Assembly: GCA_963662175.1 (NCBI GenBank)
Contig: OY759218.1
Coordinates: forward strand, 52,025,427 to 52,089,426
Origin: Aradus depressus
Taxonomy: Eukaryota > Arthropoda > Insecta > Hemiptera > Aradidae
Length of the DNA stretch: 64,000 nucleotides
Reading direction: 5' to 3'
Both the position numbers and the translations under genes were made by a program. The notes below the pieces were generated by a model, which was not told the origin of the DNA, made no database searches, and saw nothing but the letters and a program-made list of their open reading frames with translations. Position 1 is the stretch's first letter; every line of letters begins with the position of its first letter. This document shows, one piece after another, positions 11,101 through 20,241 of this stretch.

Positions 11101-14100
11101 TTCTGTTCATAACGTCTAGGCTAGTATTAAGTTTTAATTGTTGCATTACTATGCTACAGTCATTTATAAGTTTGCTTCTGGCGTCGTCCAAGTCTTGGGG
11201 TTGTAATATTTGTAAATGTGACCCTAATGTGGGATTTATTCCGTGTAGTAATGTTCGAATTAGTGTGGCATCCAATTGGACTGTCAACATTTGTAGTAGA
11301 GGGTCAGTGTGTCCGTCTAATTTGTATCTCGTCATGATATTAGTTCTTTTCTCTTCTAGTCTATTTAAAAACTTTATTGGGTGCTCTTTACCTTGAGATT
11401 TCATTAAGGTGAGTTCGGCTATTAAATCAGGGATGGTCCTGTTGTCCGCAAAATTTTTTTTAGGGCTTTAGTTAGTTCTAGGACATGACTTACACTATTA
11501 TTAAAGGCAACGGCCTCTGCTGGACCTTCTAGGTGAGACATAGCTGCTCTGAATAATAACCAGTGATTTTCATCTCTTTCTCTAATCTGATCATTGCAAT
11601 AACTGTTAAAAATGTCTTCTACTGTCAGAAGGAAGTTAGGTAATTTATAGGATGTGCCATCATATTTGGGTATATATTTGAGTATTTCTGTGGGGATTGG
11701 TTTAGATATACCTTCGCTAGTCATTTTGGGAGGTAATTTGAACTTAGCTTCTAAAATGTACGGTACTGGTACTTGAGATATAACAGAGTTACTTACAGGA
11801 GCTTGGTCTTCTAAGCAACCTGGGTCGATGTCTTCAGATGTAGTAGAATCCGTTGAAGATGTTGATTGTCGCCTCGTCCTGTATGCGAAGGGGTTCCGGC
11901 CTCCGTCTCTTCCTTCAGCCAGCTTCATGTAGTCCACTCATTGCACACACAAGGCACCACTAATTTGTATTTTGTCACTTTAACTTTTTATTGAACCGCG
12001 AACTAGAGAGTAAAAACTCTGAGCCTTTTACAACGCGTTCGGAGCCAACTGGGCGTACTGGTTCGCGTATAAGAAAAAGACTTTCACGGTCCCTGTGCCA
12101 GGGCGCCAGTTATATGAACAAAACACAAGTTAGACTTTTTAAAAAGATTTATTTTGAACAAACGACATGGAGTCTACCTACATACTGAGTGAGTGACCAC
12201 AGGGCAGATTACAGAGGGTCTTTATACTATTATCCTGCTGATGGTGCACCTGAGTAGACAATAGGTGATGGAATGCACCCATAACTGTAGACACTTGAAG
12301 TTTTGACCAGAGATGAGACTTGTTAACCCACAGACAGTGCTAAAGTAAGGTGTAATAGTAATAGTGGAAAGAAAACGTTTTGGGGGTTAGGGTTAAGTCG
12401 AACTTCTTTTTCCCATATTGAATGTATGATGAGTGTCAAATGAAAGCTGATAATGTACTGATTCTAAACATACACATTTTCGCTTCATTGATTATTGATA
12501 AAAACGCGAAAATTGCCTATAGGCTATTTATATTCTATTTATTTCTCCTTATATCTCCTTTATAGGTGTATCACCCTCTGTCCATATCTCTAGGCCATGG
12601 GCCCTTAACAATGACACGGAAGGGGCCGGACTAGAGGATTATTGCGGTAAGCAAGGGAGGAAACTACATTTGTGTACATACTTGGATATGGTGCCTTGTT
12701 CCATGACATAGGCAACGTAACAAGGGGAAGTAATAAGGAGCATTGGCTATTGTACGAAGGATTTTGGATTGAAGGGATTGGATGCGCTGAACATTGGAAG
12801 CCTTGGCAGAACCCCAGCCTCCTTAGACAGCTTTTCCTAAATGCTTCAGCTACTCTCTGTTCTGTTCCTCACCGATATCCGACACGATCCCCTCACTCCA
12901 CCAGTACTATCGTACACAGACCATTCACCACTTGGACGACCATACAGACACCGTTTATTATAGCAACTCTTTTCAATAATTTGCCCAAAGATATAAAACT
13001 AGAAATAGAAAACCGGAGAGGTTCTCTGGGCAGGTACATGACTAGGGTCATGGAGTGGGTCACCGGACTGAGCTCTGATCAGGTTGAGTCCTTGTTAAGT
13101 TCTCTCTACTCTGACTAGCACGACGCTCTGTTCCGATCTCTTCCCATGTATGCTGTAGAGCTCTGCCAACTTCATGTTCACTTGTCTTGTCTCTCACTCG
13201 GTTAAAATTCAATACCAGGTCTCCGGGTTGTCAGGTTCATTCCATCAGCACTTCATTATTCATCAATTTTTATTTTACTTTTCTTCTATATTACGAGAAT
13301 ATTTCTTATTTTAGTCACTTTTTCTTTTTCTCATTCTTTTTTTAAAATTATTATTATTGTATTTTTTTATTTTTTACTAAAGATACTATTTGTTATTTAT
13401 TTATTTATTTCTGTATTTTTTTTTTTTTTGTATTTCTTCTCTCTATACTATGTTAAATAATTTTTAACAGTGTTTGTACAGTGCTAGCTGACTGCTCCCC
13501 CTCCCACACTCAAACTCCGTCTTCTGGGAGGAGGTAGCCTATTTATCTTGTAATGTTTATATTTTATTTTGTAATTATCTAAAGGCATTAAATAAAAAAA
13601 AAAAAAAAAAAAAAGTTCAAGTCCATAAGTCCACATCAGTTTGAGAATTCAGTTGTATATTAGTCGTTCTCAGAGTAATTTAGAACTTTTGACTAGCGTC
13701 TTAGTTAAAAACAAATAAAATCAAAGAATTTGTTTAAAATGTATAATGTCCAACCCCACAAGAATATATACATATAGTGTACCGGTTTCGGTTACGCCAT
13801 CGTTACTATTGAACTTTGTGCTGACGACATAATCCGAAACCGGCACACTATGTACATATATGTATACTTTGTAGAAATAGACAATTTAATTTTGAAATAA
13901 GTTCTTTGCTTTTATTAGTTTATATATATGCTGACGTTACTATATCGACACAGATCGCAAAAATGTATTCGATATCAGTTCGTAACGTCACTGTTCATTG
14001 TCTTTTCAGTGAAGGTTTTGAGTTAGTCGCCCGTCGAGTATGAGACCTAATTAGAGGACTTCGTTTTTTGAAGGGATGGGATAGGATATGATTCATGAGA

Positions 14101-15907
14101 CAAAAATTACCTGCTTCTTAATAGTGAAATGATTACTTGTTTTTAAAAATTCTTCTCTTAAAGAATTTTCCATGAGTAGTAAAGTTTGGGAAATGGTACT
14201 CAAATTTGAAAATCCTACACCAAGACATAATTCTTTTAACTGTTTCACCAGATCAAAGACATCTTGATTTTGCTCCCAGATTTCAGATTCGAGGCTCATG
14301 CAGTGTTCTGGAGACAAGATGAACTTAAAGTAGGGCCTACAGTTCCTATAAACCAATAGGCTTGACCCAGTCGCCACGGCTATCCCTGAAATCACAATTT
14401 TAATTTTATAAACCATATTTTTATTTCAATCAACTGAATAATGATGTTAATGTGCAAAATATTGGGCCAACAAAAAAATAAATATAGAGAAGGGGTAAAA
14501 AAAAGTAGCTCTAGACTCATGGACAGGTCAATTTGGGGGAGGGGGGAGGTGGCCTCCCTTCAGTGTGCCCCCAAAACACGTTCAACAAAGGAGTTATCAA
14601 ATTGAGTTTCTCGATTCAAGCAAAGGTCTTTTTTTGCTTTAAGGTATTTTTTTATTTCTAATTTTTCGAACCACTCGAGTGTGGGGCCATTGTCTACACG
14701 GACAAAATTGGACCCTAAAATTCTTCTTGTAGAACACTCTTTCCATGAGCTTAGTTTCTTTGTGAGTATCTGAGAATGTGATTTTTCACATGTAAGTACT
14801 GTGGAATAAAATTTACCAGGAATTCTCGGTTCATTTCTGTCGGTATAAAGACATATTATAGAAGATGGTTGAGAAAGAAGAGGAAGATCAATCGACATTG
14901 AAATTCCTCTGTAAACCTGTAACATGTTACAAGGAATGAATATAGACTTAAATGTAGGGTGATATTAATGTTAGTATTCTGCTTTCACTTGAAGATACAT
15001 TTATTACATAGGCAGTTATTAGAGTTTTGGGGTTAAACCTCCCCCCTTCCCTTTAGGCGATTTGACTGCAAAGCAATACGTGTCGTCTTTAGAGGGTTCT
15101 GGTTACACATATAAAATTTCGTGTCAATATATACATTCTACCGCGAGTTATTGTGTTCTCATTCACACTGACAAACTGAAATTTCTTTGTCATTTTTGAA
15201 GTCAGGGAGTCGAAAAACATGAACTTTCGGTAAAAACTCAACATAGAATTCATGATCGATTACATAACTTCCCCTATACTTTGTATACTTACTGGTGAAG
15301 TAAAAAAAGAGATGTAGTAAACTGAGTCACTTAACAGAATTTTTTCACTTTTCCACCAAAAACTTTCGCTATTATCAATAATTTCATAAACAAAATTAGG
15401 AGTATCAAAACCTTTCATTCGGTAGCTTAATTTTACTTTCCCTGCTATACAAAGTTTAGGAGAAGTTATGTGGTCGGCCAGAAATTCACCCGAATTTAAT
15501 GTTTTCCGACCTCTGATTCCATAAATGGAAAAAAAGTTTGTCTTGTGTGTGAATACTCAAAAATCTTCATCAGTGAAATTTCTTCGGCCGAGTCTCATAC
15601 AGGTCCCAGTGACAATTTCATATAGGCACTAGCATGCCTGTCCTTGCTTCTGACGCGAGGTACCTCTAATTATAGACCGTTACAATATATAATACAATGC
15701 ATAAATCAAGGTCCAGTAAAGTAATGTGAGGAAGGAGCAGAGGTTACCTTCAATTTGACTTGAATCCCATTGCCAAAATCACCAATAATGAGTTTTACAT
15801 CGTTGTCCGCATTTAGATCCCCCAGTGCCAAACAGCCGCTCAGAGTTTGTAAATTAGCATTAGAGTCCGTGTATGCTTCGATCCATGGAGTTTGATGCTT
15901 GTTCGTT
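1770..15907 (-). CDS. BBS1: BBS1, BBSome subunit (9 coding exons; N-terminal exon not located)
   Basis: BBS1 is a subunit of the BBSome, the coat-like complex that carries membrane proteins in and out of cilia; its beta-propeller contacts ARL6. Coding exons in transcription order are 15748-15907, 14817-14916, 14111-14385, 9949-10086, 9153-9368, 7603-7831, 6642-6806, 2499-2620 and 1770-2102. All junctions are GT/AG and the phases agree, giving about 579 residues against 593 in human. Family-matching motifs include CLALGDLNADNDVKLIIGD, YRNCRPYFKF, VSCVLLGTEN, MACRNG, WTVQLP, FGKYGQ and LLKRT. The propeller occupies the first seven exons and the C-terminal GAE-like part the last two. The first coding exon is not resolved: the open frame upstream of 15907 runs to about 15960 without an ATG, and a perfect donor-like GTGAGT lies at 15960-15955. 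Introns 3 (4.0 kb) and 7 (4.0 kb) are swollen by transposons. No internal stop was seen, so the gene is probably functional. Confidence 0.93.
2499..2620 (-). CDS. BBS1: BBS1 exon H
   Basis: The 122-bp exon encodes EMHIWFHRSWMGLKVLTSEA and PKESLKMIVK, matching the AMHRAFQ..LRL..A block of vertebrate BBS1. It follows a 4.0-kb intron. The acceptor is TTTTTTGCAG and the donor AAG/GTAATA. Confidence 0.88.
2794..3830 (-). mobile_element. Non-LTR retrotransposon fragment with RNase H and Zn-knuckle
   Basis: The fragment sits in BBS1 intron 7. An open frame of 319 codons encodes an RNase H domain with all its acidic landmarks: YTDGSA, GEVSAIL, LIDSQAA and SHCGIPGNEKADRLA. A C-terminal CPLC...H...C knuckle follows. 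This is the 3' end of the ORF2 of a Jockey/I/R1-type LINE. No reverse transcriptase core precedes it, so it is 5'-truncated. The base composition is clearly richer in G+C than the surrounding intron and the frame is intact, suggesting a fairly recent insertion. Confidence 0.88.
4162..4310 (+). mobile_element. Half copy of a fold-back MITE
   Basis: The order of motifs (ATATATGTG, GGACTTTCTTATTCCAACC, ACAGATC, a pyrimidine run, CATACTGGCATTACT) matches the left arm of the complete MITE at 7871-8178. The C run here (about 4231-4250) replaces the CCTTCCCCC of the other copy. No right arm was found. It is intronic in BBS1. Confidence 0.65.
4311..6641. other. BBS1 intron 7 remainder, no recognised element
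   Basis: The stretch contains an ORF (5876-6121, minus) that does not fit the BBS1 reading phases, and a GC-richer segment around 5560-5860 with no recognisable protein. No gene is supported. Confidence 0.5.
6642..6806 (-). CDS. BBS1: BBS1 exon G
   Basis: The 165-bp exon contains GALDIRLLKRTAQF and LVPKKNKLFLEQSAREIRK. It enters after TCCTTAG and leaves in phase 1 at AAG/GTAAAC. Confidence 0.92.
6807..7602. other. BBS1 intron 6
   Basis: This is a spliced-out stretch. A moderately GC-rich block at 7375-7560 reads on the minus strand as fragments such as ELDKSERNTM interrupted by stops. It may be old transposon coding sequence, but no family could be assigned. Confidence 0.45.
7603..7831 (-). 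CDS. BBS1: BBS1 exon F
   Basis: The 229-bp exon opens GRKYWTVQLPATPLTM, equivalent to the vertebrate LWTVQMP block, and continues through VAIALSNGNVNFY and FGKYGQEEHAFIT. It leaves in phase 1 at CAA/GTAATT. Confidence 0.93.
7871..8178. mobile_element. Fold-back MITE (about 308 bp)
   Basis: Both arms read inward with the same motif order: ATATATG(T/G)G, GGACTT(T/A), CATACCAA or ATACCAAG, ACAGATCACTCTCCTTCCCC, then CATACTGG / CATATTGG and CATTACT / TATTACT. The whole insert can therefore fold on itself. No ORF is coded. It lies in BBS1 intron 5. Confidence 0.75.
8179..9152. other. BBS1 intron 5 remainder
   Basis: AT-rich intronic sequence with no ORF above background and no repeat I can name. 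Confidence 0.5.
9153..9368 (-). CDS. BBS1: BBS1 exon E
   Basis: The 216-bp, phase-0 exon begins IPDVFSEMCATG and contains MACRNGALYYL. It ends FNFK at AAG/GTATCC. Confidence 0.92.
9511..9660 (+). mobile_element. Truncated mariner end
   Basis: The sequence begins TACGAGGGGTGATCAAAAAG, a characteristic mariner-type terminal inverted repeat at a TA dinucleotide. It is followed by about 100 bases of GC-richer element-like sequence. No transposase ORF or opposite TIR was found nearby. It lies in BBS1 intron 4. Confidence 0.6.
9949..10086 (-). CDS. BBS1: BBS1 exon D
   Basis: The 138-bp, phase-0 exon contains VSCVLLGTENSQLFIMDPE, a hallmark propeller blade sequence. The acceptor is TTTTAG and the donor ATG/GTAAAG. 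Confidence 0.93.
11093..11937 (-). pseudogene. Retrotransposon gag, frameshifted
   Basis: Two open pieces, 11937-11422 and 11404-11093, carry one gag-like protein separated by a frame break. Recognisable parts are a Ser/Thr-rich N-terminus, a central capsid-like helical region (YIPKYDGTSYKLPNFLLTVE and HLEGPAEAVAF), and the continuation HPIKFLNRLEEKR. No zinc knuckle is visible. Domain logic is that of LTR-element capsids. Confidence 0.75.
12088..12108 (-). other. LTR-element primer binding site
   Basis: Immediately after the LTR end, the minus strand reads TGGCGCCCTGGCACAGGGAC. This resembles the tRNA-Lys-type primer site, TGGCGCC followed by CAGGGAC, with changes in between. The tRNA assignment is inferred. 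Confidence 0.6.
12715..13613 (+). mobile_element. 5'-truncated LINE (CR1/L2-like) with 3' UTR and poly(A)
   Basis: The reading frame ending at 13118 carries the end of a LINE ORF2. The segment HRYPTRSPHSTSTIVHRPF followed by TLFNNLPKDIK is the typical arginine-rich tail and (L/W)N(S/N)LP motif that follow the RT domain. About 470 bp of T-rich 3' UTR leads to a poly(A) tract at about 13592-13613. The last 200 bp of the 3' UTR recur in reverse orientation at 60890-61110, so both belong to one family. The exact 5' limit is uncertain. It lies in BBS1 intron 3. Confidence 0.75.
13764..13867. repeat. Long imperfect hairpin / MITE-like palindrome
   Basis: Arms of about 36-39 bases run TATACATATAGTGTACCGG at the left and CCGGCACACTATGTACATAT at the right and enclose a 30-base loop. 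The core GTTTCGG / CCGAAAC recurs near 61838-61850. It may be a small MITE or the remnant of one. Confidence 0.65.
14111..14385 (-). CDS. BBS1: BBS1 exon C
   Basis: The 275-bp exon starts GIAVATGSSLLVYRNCRPYF, matching the family block before RPYFKF, and ends TIKKQ at CAG/GTAATT. The phases of both neighbours fit. Confidence 0.93.
14817..14916 (-). CDS. BBS1: BBS1 exon B
   Basis: The 100-bp exon lies between ATGTTACAG and CTG/GTAAAT. It begins VYRGISM, continuing LK from exon A as in the vertebrate LKV junction, and ends NEPRIP before a split Gly codon. Confidence 0.88.
14930..15740. other. BBS1 intron 1 with a degenerate 144-bp-monomer copy
   Basis: Around 15000-15075 the order TTATTACATAGGCAGTTATT, a C-rich run, then GGCGATTTGACTG follows the order of the B-type monomer of the 19-31 kb array. 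This looks like an ancient dispersed single copy. The rest is unremarkable AT-rich intron. Confidence 0.45.
15748..15907 (-). CDS. BBS1: BBS1 exon A (N-terminal propeller)
   Basis: The acceptor is the pyrimidine-rich CTCTTTTTAG and the donor is AAG/GTAACC. The exon encodes 53 residues including SGCLALGDLNADNDVKLIIG, the best conserved N-terminal BBS1 block. It enters in phase 2, so a short upstream exon with the initiator ATG must exist. The 5' boundary is provisional. Confidence 0.85.
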
Positions 15908-16240
15908 CTAAAAAGAGGTAACACTCGTCTAAAAAGAGCTGATGGAAATTTTCCACTCACCTTTTAACTATTTTTTCTTTACTTCTTTCAAGAGCTTTTC
16001 ATCCCAAAACAATAAATACATAATGTCGCTCTGGTCTCTTCTTTCCCTGATAATGTTTCTTATAATATCTCTCATGCGATTCCTAGGCATTTCTTCGACA
16101 GTACATTCATTTTTTCTATTATTCCCATGCAATTAAGCATATAGTCAAATCCCGAAAAAAGGCAACAATAAACAATAATTGTTTTGGTATGGAAACAAAT
16201 TTGGGGACGAGTAGCGGTGGTGGGGACGAGTAGCTAATAG

Positions 16241-16552
16241 GGGCGCCGGTAGTAAGTATGCGTGCTTGCCTTCTGGGCTCTGAGTGGGGCCGAGGCCCTT
16301 AGTTTATTTTATCTGGGAGGTGAAATAAACTTAAGCATGCCGTCCTTCGGATAGGACGTTAAGCGATGGTCCCGAGCCTGTACGATGTCAGGTACTCGTT
16401 AAAGACCCCTGCCCTAGGTGAATAAAAATTTAGGGTAGGCAAATTTTTAAACTCCCACAGTAGATTCGGGCTCATGTCCACCAGAGTGACGAAAGAGCGC
16501 TCTGGTAGTAGGCGATATGACCTCGTAGTTAAAGCCCGGGCATGAGTCATAA
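16241..16552 (+). mobile_element. tRNA-derived SINE, head partly deleted
   Basis: The 310-bp sequence is closely similar, in the opposite orientation, to the fuller copy at 50243-50575. Here the tRNA-like head (GGCGCCGGTAG...) lacks the B-box segment, so the copy is a dead relic. The tail ends in TAAAGCCCGGGCATGAGTCA. Confidence 0.82.
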
Positions 16553-16589
16553 TAACTAACTCTTAGTGGATAATTCCGGTGCGACACTG

Positions 16590-16890
16590 GTCACGCAGGT
16601 ACTATGCGTAGAGCAACGGTATTCACCCAGCTAGGACGTACTTAGGGGCAGCTAGTATGTGCGTGGCAACGGCGGACACTGCAGCTAATTGTGTTTAGGA
16701 CCGCTGGGCCCCGTAGCTTGTATGTGGCTTACAATTTATGTGCCTTGTAACCGTGGGTACCCTAGCTAGTTAGTGCTTAGGAACGCTCGGCACCACAGCT
16801 AGTATGTGCCTTGCAACGGCGGACGTCCTAGCTAGTTTGTGCTAAAGAACGCTGGTGACCACAGCTAGTATTAACCGTGTAAAGGAGGAC
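16590..16890 (-). repeat. Minisatellite (about 65-bp period), inverted relative to the 18 kb array
   Basis: Repeats of TGTGCCTTGCAACGGCGGAC and GGAACGCT..CACCACAGCTAG are the reverse complement of the repeat at 17990-18990. Copies are more degenerate than in that array. Together the two arrays form a large inverted arrangement around a 1.1-kb spacer. Confidence 0.8.
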
Positions 16891-16929
16891 CTCCTATGTA
16901 ACTATGTAATACTTGCTTAAGAAACCCTC

Positions 16930-17240
16930 CCTTTTGAAATTAGAGGCGCCATACAGCCCATATTTAGGAAAGCTACATGTGAAATTCCTTCAGCATTAAT
17001 GCACCCCCGCCTCCCGTCGTTTTGAATTTGGCTTTTAAGAATTTTACATGGAAATTCCATGAAAATCCGACCATTGGTTAATGAGCTACCACTATCTTTG
17101 TGCTAAGCCCCCCCTCCCATTCATATTTTTGAGATGTCTTATACCGTATTTTTCAATTTGGCTTTTAAGAATTTTACTTTTGAAATTCCATGACAATCCG
17201 ACCATTCGTTAACGAGCTACCACTATGTTTATGCTAAGGC
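16930..17240 (-). repeat. Degenerate copies of the Helitron-array monomer, minus orientation
   Basis: Two tandem copies, about 144 bp apart, contain TTTGGCTTTTAAGAATTTTA and ATGAAAATCCGACCATTGGT. These are the reverse complement of the A-type monomer of the 19-31 kb array. They extend the inverted duplication beyond the minisatellite. Confidence 0.65.
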
Positions 17241-17990
17241 CTATCCCCACAACAAACACTTTTCAGCTTTATACTTCGCCCCAGAGATGTTCTTCACGGA
17301 GTAGCCTATCTCCTTCTTGATGGGGGAAGTGGGTTTGGTCGGGTGGAGATGCCTCACTACGTACCACCCTGATAAGCCATGGTGATATTTTTTAATAAAA
17401 GAAAATAGCAGAAAATTGTCATTAATAGGACGATATCCGTTACACGGCATTCGACCCTACTACTTAATTTGTTGTTTTATTTCTTTTCTTTGCTCAACTT
17501 TAAAAATTATATCCACCTAATTAGAACTTAAAAATGATCATGAAGTTAAGTCTAATTCAGTTTTGTATTTTCTCCTCTTGAATAAATAATTATATTTTTC
17601 CAGCCAAAAATTGTGAAAAATAAAAATTAAAATACATAAATGGGTTAATAGCCAGTTGCTGGGGAGGAAAAAGTAAGGTAATTCGGAAATAATTCTTGGC
17701 AAATGTTTTATCGTTTTAATCTCTTCAGTTATGTCCCAATATGACTATCCTAGGTTTTCCTCCGCTCCGCCGAGGTGAGCGTCGGCTCCTAGGTTGCGAA
17801 ATGTGACCTGAAATAGGGTGTTTTTGCCTTTTTTTAAAGATTTCTTGAAAACAACCCAATAAATCAAGAAAGTTATTATTATAAAAGTTGTAGAGCGTTA
17901 CATTCTGCGTAAAATGAATACCAATTTGATATATTTTGTTTAAGTTAAAACTGTATGAGCTCTTATCACTGTTGCAAGACATTTACTAGC
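17241..17990. other. Spacer between inverted arrays
   Basis: AT-rich DNA without a supported gene. A short GC-rich palindrome-like stretch, bounded by two CCTAGG sites, lies at about 17749-17795. Confidence 0.45.
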
Positions 17991-18990
17991 TGTGATGCCC
18001 AGCGTTCCTAATATTGTACTAGGTGTGGGGTCCGCTGTTGCAAGGCACTTACTAGCTGTAGTGCTCAGCCCCAGCGTTCCTAACTATGTACTAGCTGTGG
18101 GGTCTGCTGTTGCAAGGCGCTAGCAGTGTGGCCCAGCGTATTTAACTACGTAGGTACTAGCTGTGGGGTCCGCCGTTGCAAAACGCATACTAGCTATGAT
18201 GCCCTGTGGTTCTAACTACATACTATCTGTGGGGTCCGCAGTTGCAAGGCACCTACTACCTGTAGGGCCCAGCGTTCCTAAAAACGTACTAGCTGTGGGG
18301 TCCGTCGTTGCAAAAGCATACTAGCTGTGATGCCCAGTGGTTCTAACTACGTACTAGCTGTGGGGTCCGCTGTTGCAAGGCACTTACTAGCTGTGATGCC
18401 CAGCGTTCCCAACTTCGTACTAGCTGTGGGGTCCGCTCTTGCGAGGCACATACTAGCTGCGGTGACCAGCGTTCTAACTACGTACTAGCTGTGGGATCCG
18501 CCGTTGCAAGGCATATACTACCTCTGGTGCCCAGCGTTCCTAACTACGTACTAGCTGTGGTCACAAACGTTCTTAAGTTCGCACTGGCTAGGACGTCCAG
18601 CGAAGCTAAGTATTCACTAGCTGTGGTTTCCGCCGTTGAAAGGCGCATACTAGCTGTGGTGCCCAGGGGTCCTAAAAACTTACTAGCGTTGCTATAGTTG
18701 AAGGACTATAAGCCTTATTCCGTATGAATAATTGAAAATTATAACATCATGAATGTACTGTTAAAGGGTAAGCGGATTGGCATGAATTTCACATGTAGTA
18801 GTAGTAACTATGTATTCGCTGTGGGGTCCGCTGTTGCAAGGCATTTACTAGCTGCTGTCAATAGCGTTCTTAAGTACGCACTGGCTAGGATGTCCAGCGA
18901 TGCTAAGTATTCACTATCTGTGGTTTCCGCCGTTGAAAGACGCATACTAGCTGTGATGCCCAGGGGTCCTAAAAACTTACTAGCTGGGGT
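17990..18990 (+). repeat. Minisatellite array, period about 60-66 bp
   Basis: More than a dozen degenerate units alternate two half-repeats. One is TACTAGCTGTGGGGTCCGC followed by TGTTGCAAGGCA; the other is TACTAGCTGTGATGCCCAGC followed by GTTCCTAAC. The array has a partial higher-order duplication: 18600-18760 recurs at 18890-19060, including the ATCATGAATGTACTGTT segment. The array leads straight into a Helitron 3' terminus, and the same half-repeat precedes the second terminus at 30930-31000. It is therefore an internal tandem array of a Helitron. Confidence 0.85.
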
Positions 18991-19084
18991 GTTTGACGTT
19001 GAAGGACTATAAGCCTTATTCCGTATGAATAATTGAAAATTATAACATCATGAATGTACTGTTGAAGAATTTAAAAGACTTTTA

Positions 19085-19140
19085 GGAGATATTAGTAGAA
19101 AAGTCAAAGTTCCCCGGGCAACGCCGGGTATTACTGCTAG
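19085..19140 (+). mobile_element. Helitron 3' terminus (hairpin + CTAG)
   Basis: The hairpin CCCGGGCAACGCCGGG is followed 12 bases later by CTAG and then a T. A subterminal hairpin 10-12 bases before CTRR, with a T downstream, is the Helitron 3' signature. The next base (19141) is the TC start of another Helitron-like 5' end, so the junction is directly head-to-tail. Confidence 0.85.
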
Positions 19141-20241
19141 TCTTCTATAACAATAAAGCTGAAACGGGGTTTGTTTGTGGGTTTGCTCCAGCATTACGCC
19201 CAAACCGCTGGACGGATGTTCATGATACTCCACATCTAACATCCTTTAGACCCCGATTGAGTGATAGGCTATGTGGCGTCCCAAAATTTTTAAGGGGAGG
19301 GGGGGTTGTAGGGAGGGGCCTAAGCATAAAATTTGCTCTAGTGCATTAATGGATGGACGGATTATCATGAAAGTTCACATGTAATATTCTTAAAAGCCAA
19401 GTTGGAAAATAGGCTATGTGGCGTCCCAAACTTTTTAAGGGGAGGGGGGTTGTAGGGAGGGGCCTAAGCATAAAATTTGTTCTAGCGCATTAATGGATGG
19501 ACGGATTATCATGAAAGTTCACATGTAATATTCTTAAAAGCCAAGTTGAAAAATAGGCTATGTGGCGTCCCAAACGTTTGAACGGGAGGGAGGGTTGTGG
19601 GGGGCCTAAGTATAAATGAATATCCCCCCTTCCCCGGAACTCCTCCCTCCCCTCAACCGATATCGCTGAAATTTGACTGGTCATGTCCGCAGTTGATATT
19701 ATTTTTAAATACGAAATTTGAAGTTTATTCATTCATTACATCGGCAGTTATTGGGATTTTTGAAAAGGGCCCCTACCCCGGAACTCCCCTCTCCCCTCAA
19801 CCGATATCACTGAAATTTGACTGGTCATGTCCGCAGTAGATGCTAATTTCAAATACGAAATTTGATGTTGATACATTCATTACGTCGGAAGTTATTGGGA
19901 TTTTTGAAAAGGGCCCCCACCCCGGAACTCCCCCCTCCTCCCAACCGATATCGCTGAAATTTGACTGGTCATGTCCGCAGTAGATGTTAATTTCAAATAC
20001 GAAATTTGATGTTGATACATTCATTACATCGGCAGTTATTGGGATTTTTGAAAATGGCCCCCACCCCGGAACTCCCCCCTCTCCTCAACCGATATCGCTG
20101 AAATTTGACTGGTCATGTCCGCTGTAGATGTTAATTTCAAATACGAAATTTGATGTTGATACATTCATTACATCGGCATTTATTGGAATTTTTTTTTGAG
20201 CTATCAGTTAACTCCCCGTTCTCTTCCACCCACCTTCATAA
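19141..20241 (+). repeat. Array unit 1 (1,101 bp, 4 B monomers)
   Basis: The unit is a 5'-end segment, full A block and four B monomers. It is the only unit whose start abuts a Helitron CTAG terminus instead of the common linker. Confidence 0.8.

Larger units (their letters stand above)
10362..12714 (-). mobile_element. LTR retrotransposon, internally deleted (gag + protease)
   Basis: This element sits in BBS1 intron 3. The order in transcription is a putative 5' LTR (about 12714 to 12109), a primer binding site, gag (11937-11093, two frames), and an aspartic protease segment with DTGS near 10525. It then stops abruptly at a 32-bp copy of the LTR's 3' end (10361-10392). Within the LTR, TATAAAGACCC (near 12215) and AATAAA (near 12150) fit a U3-R-U5 layout. 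Reverse transcriptase, RNase H, integrase and any envelope gene are absent, so this copy is dead. A Gypsy- or BEL-like affiliation is likely but not settled. The outer limit at 12714 rests on ACGTAA occurring at both 10356-10361 and 12715-12720. Confidence 0.75.

Noticed and set aside
16241..16552. Functional tRNA gene
   Set aside because: The tRNA-like head lacks the B-box half and is followed by a 250-bp SINE body; no cloverleaf.
18491..19012. Two plus-strand ORFs with repeated LAVVSAVERRILAV
   Set aside because: Translations of the minisatellite; the repeat drifts in frame and length and has no start context.
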